Below the pieces are notes generated by a model. That model was not told the DNA's origin, did no database searches, and saw only the letters and a list, made by a program, of their open reading frames with translations. Of a stretch of DNA of 64,000 nucleotides, positions 62,323 to 64,000 are shown in pieces. Position numbers and translations under genes: made by a program. Each line of letters opens with the position of its first letter. Within the stretch, counting starts at the first letter, position 1. The DNA is from Lysinibacillus telephonicus (GTDB taxonomy: Bacteria; Bacillota; Bacilli; Bacillales_A; Planococcaceae): contig NZ_RXNR01000011.1 of the NCBI RefSeq assembly GCF_003966145.1, positions 1 through 64,000 of the forward strand, written 5' to 3'.

Positions 62323-62374
62323 GGTACAAAATTTATTTGTACCTGTTTGGGCTTTGATACAGATTATTTGTATC
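62323..62374. promoter_or_regulatory. Two similar dyads between the S66 and EamA genes
   Basis: GGTACAAA-ATTTA-TTTGTACC (62323-62343) is a perfect inverted repeat; GATACAGATTATTTGTATC (62356-62374) is a near-perfect, related one. Their centres are 32 nt apart, about three helical turns, which fits paired operator sites for one regulator. Confidence 0.5.
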
Positions 62375-62503
62375 TACAACCAACGTCTTCTATGGTGAGG
62401 TATAAAATAACTCTTTCTAAACTATTCCGAAATATGAAAATGGCGTTGAACAAGCAATTACTGTATCGCTATAATAAATATATTAAATTGAAGGAGTTTT
62501 TGT

Positions 62504-63382
62504 ATGAAATTCCCACCATATATTTTACTAATATTAGCGACCATTCTTTGGGGAGGAAATTTTGTAATTGGGCGCGCGGTAACAGGTGAAATTCCTCCGT
62601 TTACCCTTGCCTTTTTAAGATGGTGTCTAGCATTTCTCGTATTCTTTCCTCTTGCTTTTAAGCATGCTAAACGAGATTGGCCAAAATTCAAAGGGCATTG
62701 GAAGATTGTTCTTGTCCTTGCATTAACAGGAGTGGCAGCTTTTAATACACTTGTTTATATTGGTGTTTATTCAACTACTTCCATAAATGCTTCCTTAATG
62801 AACTCAACAACACCTATCTTTATTTATATTCTTTCCTTTATTTTTTTAAAAGAACGTTTATCCAGAAATCAAATGATTGGAACTGCTATCTCACTTTTAG
62901 GAGTTACTTTTATTCTTTCAGGAGGTTCATTGGAAAGTCTACAGCAATTTACATTTAATAAAGGGGATTTAATTGTTATTGTAGCTGTTTTCTGTTGGAG
63001 TATTTATTCGTTATTAGTTAAACAATACGCTGATCGATTGCCAGGTTTTTCAACATTTTTAGTAAGTATTGCAATCGGTGCACTAATGCTATTGCCATTC
63101 GCAATTTATGAGCATATTACATTAGATAGTCCAATCATTTGGTCTGTTAAAACAATAGGGGCAGTCTTTTATGTAGGCATTTTAGCATCCATCGTTGCTT
63201 TTTTAAGTTGGAACTACGGCGTTATTCAAATTGGTGCAAATCGTGCAAGCATTTATTTAAATTTCATCCCATTTTTTTCAGCGATATTTGCCACTGTTTT
63301 CATAGGAGAACAACTTAAGCTTGCCCAAGTAATAGGGGGACTGGCTGTAATTGGCGGGGTTATATTAACGAATCGAAACTAA
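62504..63382 (+). CDS. EamA-family (DMT) transporter
   Basis: A 292-residue membrane protein of ten helices in two EamA repeats (about 5-138 and 152-290); ATILWGGNFVIGRAV at the start and SIVAFLSWNYGVIQIGANRAS in the second repeat are typical. The family exports metabolites such as amino acids; the substrate is unknown. ATG 62504 follows GAAGGAG. Two dyads lie 130-181 nt upstream. Confidence 0.87.
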   Translation: MKFPPYILLILATILWGGNFVIGRAVTGEIPPFTLAFLRWCLAFLVFFPLAFKHAKRDWPKFKGHWKIVLVLALTGVAAFNTLVYIGVYSTTSINASLMNSTTPIFIYILSFIFLKERLSRNQMIGTAISLLGVTFILSGGSLESLQQFTFNKGDLIVIVAVFCWSIYSLLVKQYADRLPGFSTFLVSIAIGALMLLPFAIYEHITLDSPIIWSVKTIGAVFYVGILASIVAFLSWNYGVIQIGANRASIYLNFIPFFSAIFATVFIGEQLKLAQVIGGLAVIGGVILTNRN

Positions 63383-63430
63383 AAAATGTCCCAAAAGTAT
63401 AGATTTGAATACTTTCGGGACATTTTTTGA
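63383..63430. terminator. Bidirectional terminator, EamA gene / edge protein gene
   Basis: AAAATGTCCC and AGTAT pair with ATACT and GGGACATTTT in a long stem with T runs on both sides. Confidence 0.85.
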
Positions 63431-63453
63431 TGGAGAATAAAAACTTCTACTTT

Positions 63454-63999
63454 TTATTCTCCTTTTTCTTTTCCATTGCCTTTACTTTCCTTTTCTGCTT
63501 TTTTCTCCGATTCTTTATTTTGCTGTTCTTGTTGTTTTACAGCTTTTTCACTTTCCTTTTCTGCTTGTTTTGCTGCAGCTTCAGCTTGTTTTTCTTGTGC
63601 TTTATTAATTTTCTCTTGTTGCTTTGCTTCTTGTTCTGCTTGTTTTTCTTGTGCTTTTTTTGCAGCTTCAAGCTGTTTTTCTTCCGCTTTTTTTGCGGCT
63701 TCAAGTTGTTTTTCTTCCGCTTTTTTTACAGCTTCTGCTTGCTTCCTTGCAGCCTCTAGTTGGTTTTCCTCAGCCTTTTTCACAGCTTCAGCTTGTTTTT
63801 CTGCTGCTTTCTTCTGAGCCTCTACAGCTTTTTGTTGTTTCTCGGTATTAACAGTTGATTCATTCGTTGTTTCTTGATTTGAAGTTGCAGCTTCAGCATC
63901 ATTATCAATTTCATTTTCTTCTACAATTACTTCTTTATTTTCAACGTCCACATTTTCTTCTAAGCTTTTTTCATCAGTAGTAGCTTCAAGCTCTTCACT
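63454..63999 (-). CDS. C-terminal part of a charged helical repeat protein
   Basis: An open frame enters from beyond the right edge; only the last 181 residues are visible. It is rich in Glu, Lys, Gln and Ala with heptad-like repeats such as KKAEEKQLEAAKKAEEKQLE, and ends KGNGKEKGE. It should form long charged helices or a coiled coil. I cannot assign a family from this tail. On the opposite strand the same repeats make long leucine/phenylalanine-rich frames that are not genes. Confidence 0.7.
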   Translation of the reverse strand, partial: SEELEATTDEKSLEENVDVENKEVIVEENEIDNDAEAATSNQETTNESTVNTEKQQKAVEAQKKAAEKQAEAVKKAEENQLEAARKQAEAVKKAEEKQLEAAKKAEEKQLEAAKKAQEKQAEQEAKQQEKINKAQEKQAEAAAKQAEKESEKAVKQQEQQNKESEKKAEKESKGNGKEKGE

Positions 64000-64000
64000 T

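Noticed and set aside
63427-63851. Plus-strand frames rich in Phe, Leu, Ser and Cys opposite the edge protein
   Set aside because: They mirror the Glu/Lys/Ala repeats of the minus-strand gene and have no start signal.

Overview
The window is a low-GC (roughly one-third G+C) Firmicute chromosome segment with Bacillus-type ribosome binding sites, frequent TTG and GTG starts, intrinsic terminators and a gene order echoing the Bacillus subtilis yha/yhf/yhc/yhe neighbourhoods (lcfB, lplJ, yhfH, hemEHY, hmoB, ecsAB, hit, trpP, scoC, prsA, yhaM, yheAB, yhcYZ, yhcT, trmL, queG). Spore-germination genes and a YjcZ-type tiny protein point to a spore former. A Planococcaceae member (Solibacillus/Lysinibacillus-like) is my inference; no rRNA or other decisive marker is present. 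I saw no phage, insertion sequence or tRNA.

Layout. 0-9 kb: luxS, a DedA membrane protein, fatty acyl-CoA ligase lcfB behind a FadR-like operator, a complete Bce-type antimicrobial-peptide resistance module (ABC transporter plus two-component system), lipoate ligase lplJ and yhfH. 9-13 kb: a four-gene operon with a two-component system between two lipoproteins (beta-propeller first, YtkA-like last). 13-17.5 kb: the coproporphyrin haem operon hemEHY, ending in an unassigned short reading frame, with a divergent hmoB. 18-27 kb: ecsAB, hit, trpP (candidate TRAP site), a YtxH-like gene, scoC, prsA, yjdM, yhaM: secretion, protease control and RNA turnover. 27-38 kb: enoyl-CoA hydratase with a FadR-like box, a flavoprotein, serA behind a serine T-box, a damaged germinant-receptor locus (gerA/gerB fused by a deletion, gerC intact, a D-type small protein), a HAD phosphatase, yvbH and an alcohol dehydrogenase. 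38-46.7 kb: a secreted ComEC-like hydrolase, hemZ, yheAB, yheE, a CNNM/CorC metal exporter with an unusual translation start, and a Mn-type CDF exporter. 46.8-54.6 kb: yhcYZ and a dense thiol-disulfide cluster (two DsbB-like, one DsbA-like, one anchored thioredoxin, resA), part of which has a BlaI-type operator matching one in front of an adjacent blaI/blaR1-like pair. 54.9-64 kb: a second acyl-CoA ligase, a CatE-like dioxygenase, trmL, queG, a B3/B4 protein, an S66 carboxypeptidase, an EamA transporter and a truncated helical repeat protein at the right edge.

The most unusual content is intergenic. Two large TTTACGCG arrays (about 17.56-18.00 kb and 40.99-41.69 kb) are built of 21- and 18-nt units in 102-nt superunits; the second array also nests these in a 306-nt repeat. 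Two smaller arrays of a different sequence family (about 26.74 and 56.80 kb) use 21-nt units, one of them also 18-nt units. All four share a TT(A/T)(A/T)CGC-like core when suitably oriented. I cannot assign them to a known repeat class. Other observations are a hairpin placed exactly between a strong Shine-Dalgarno and the start codon of the CNNM gene, and a 105-nt near-perfect hairpin at 43.75 kb.
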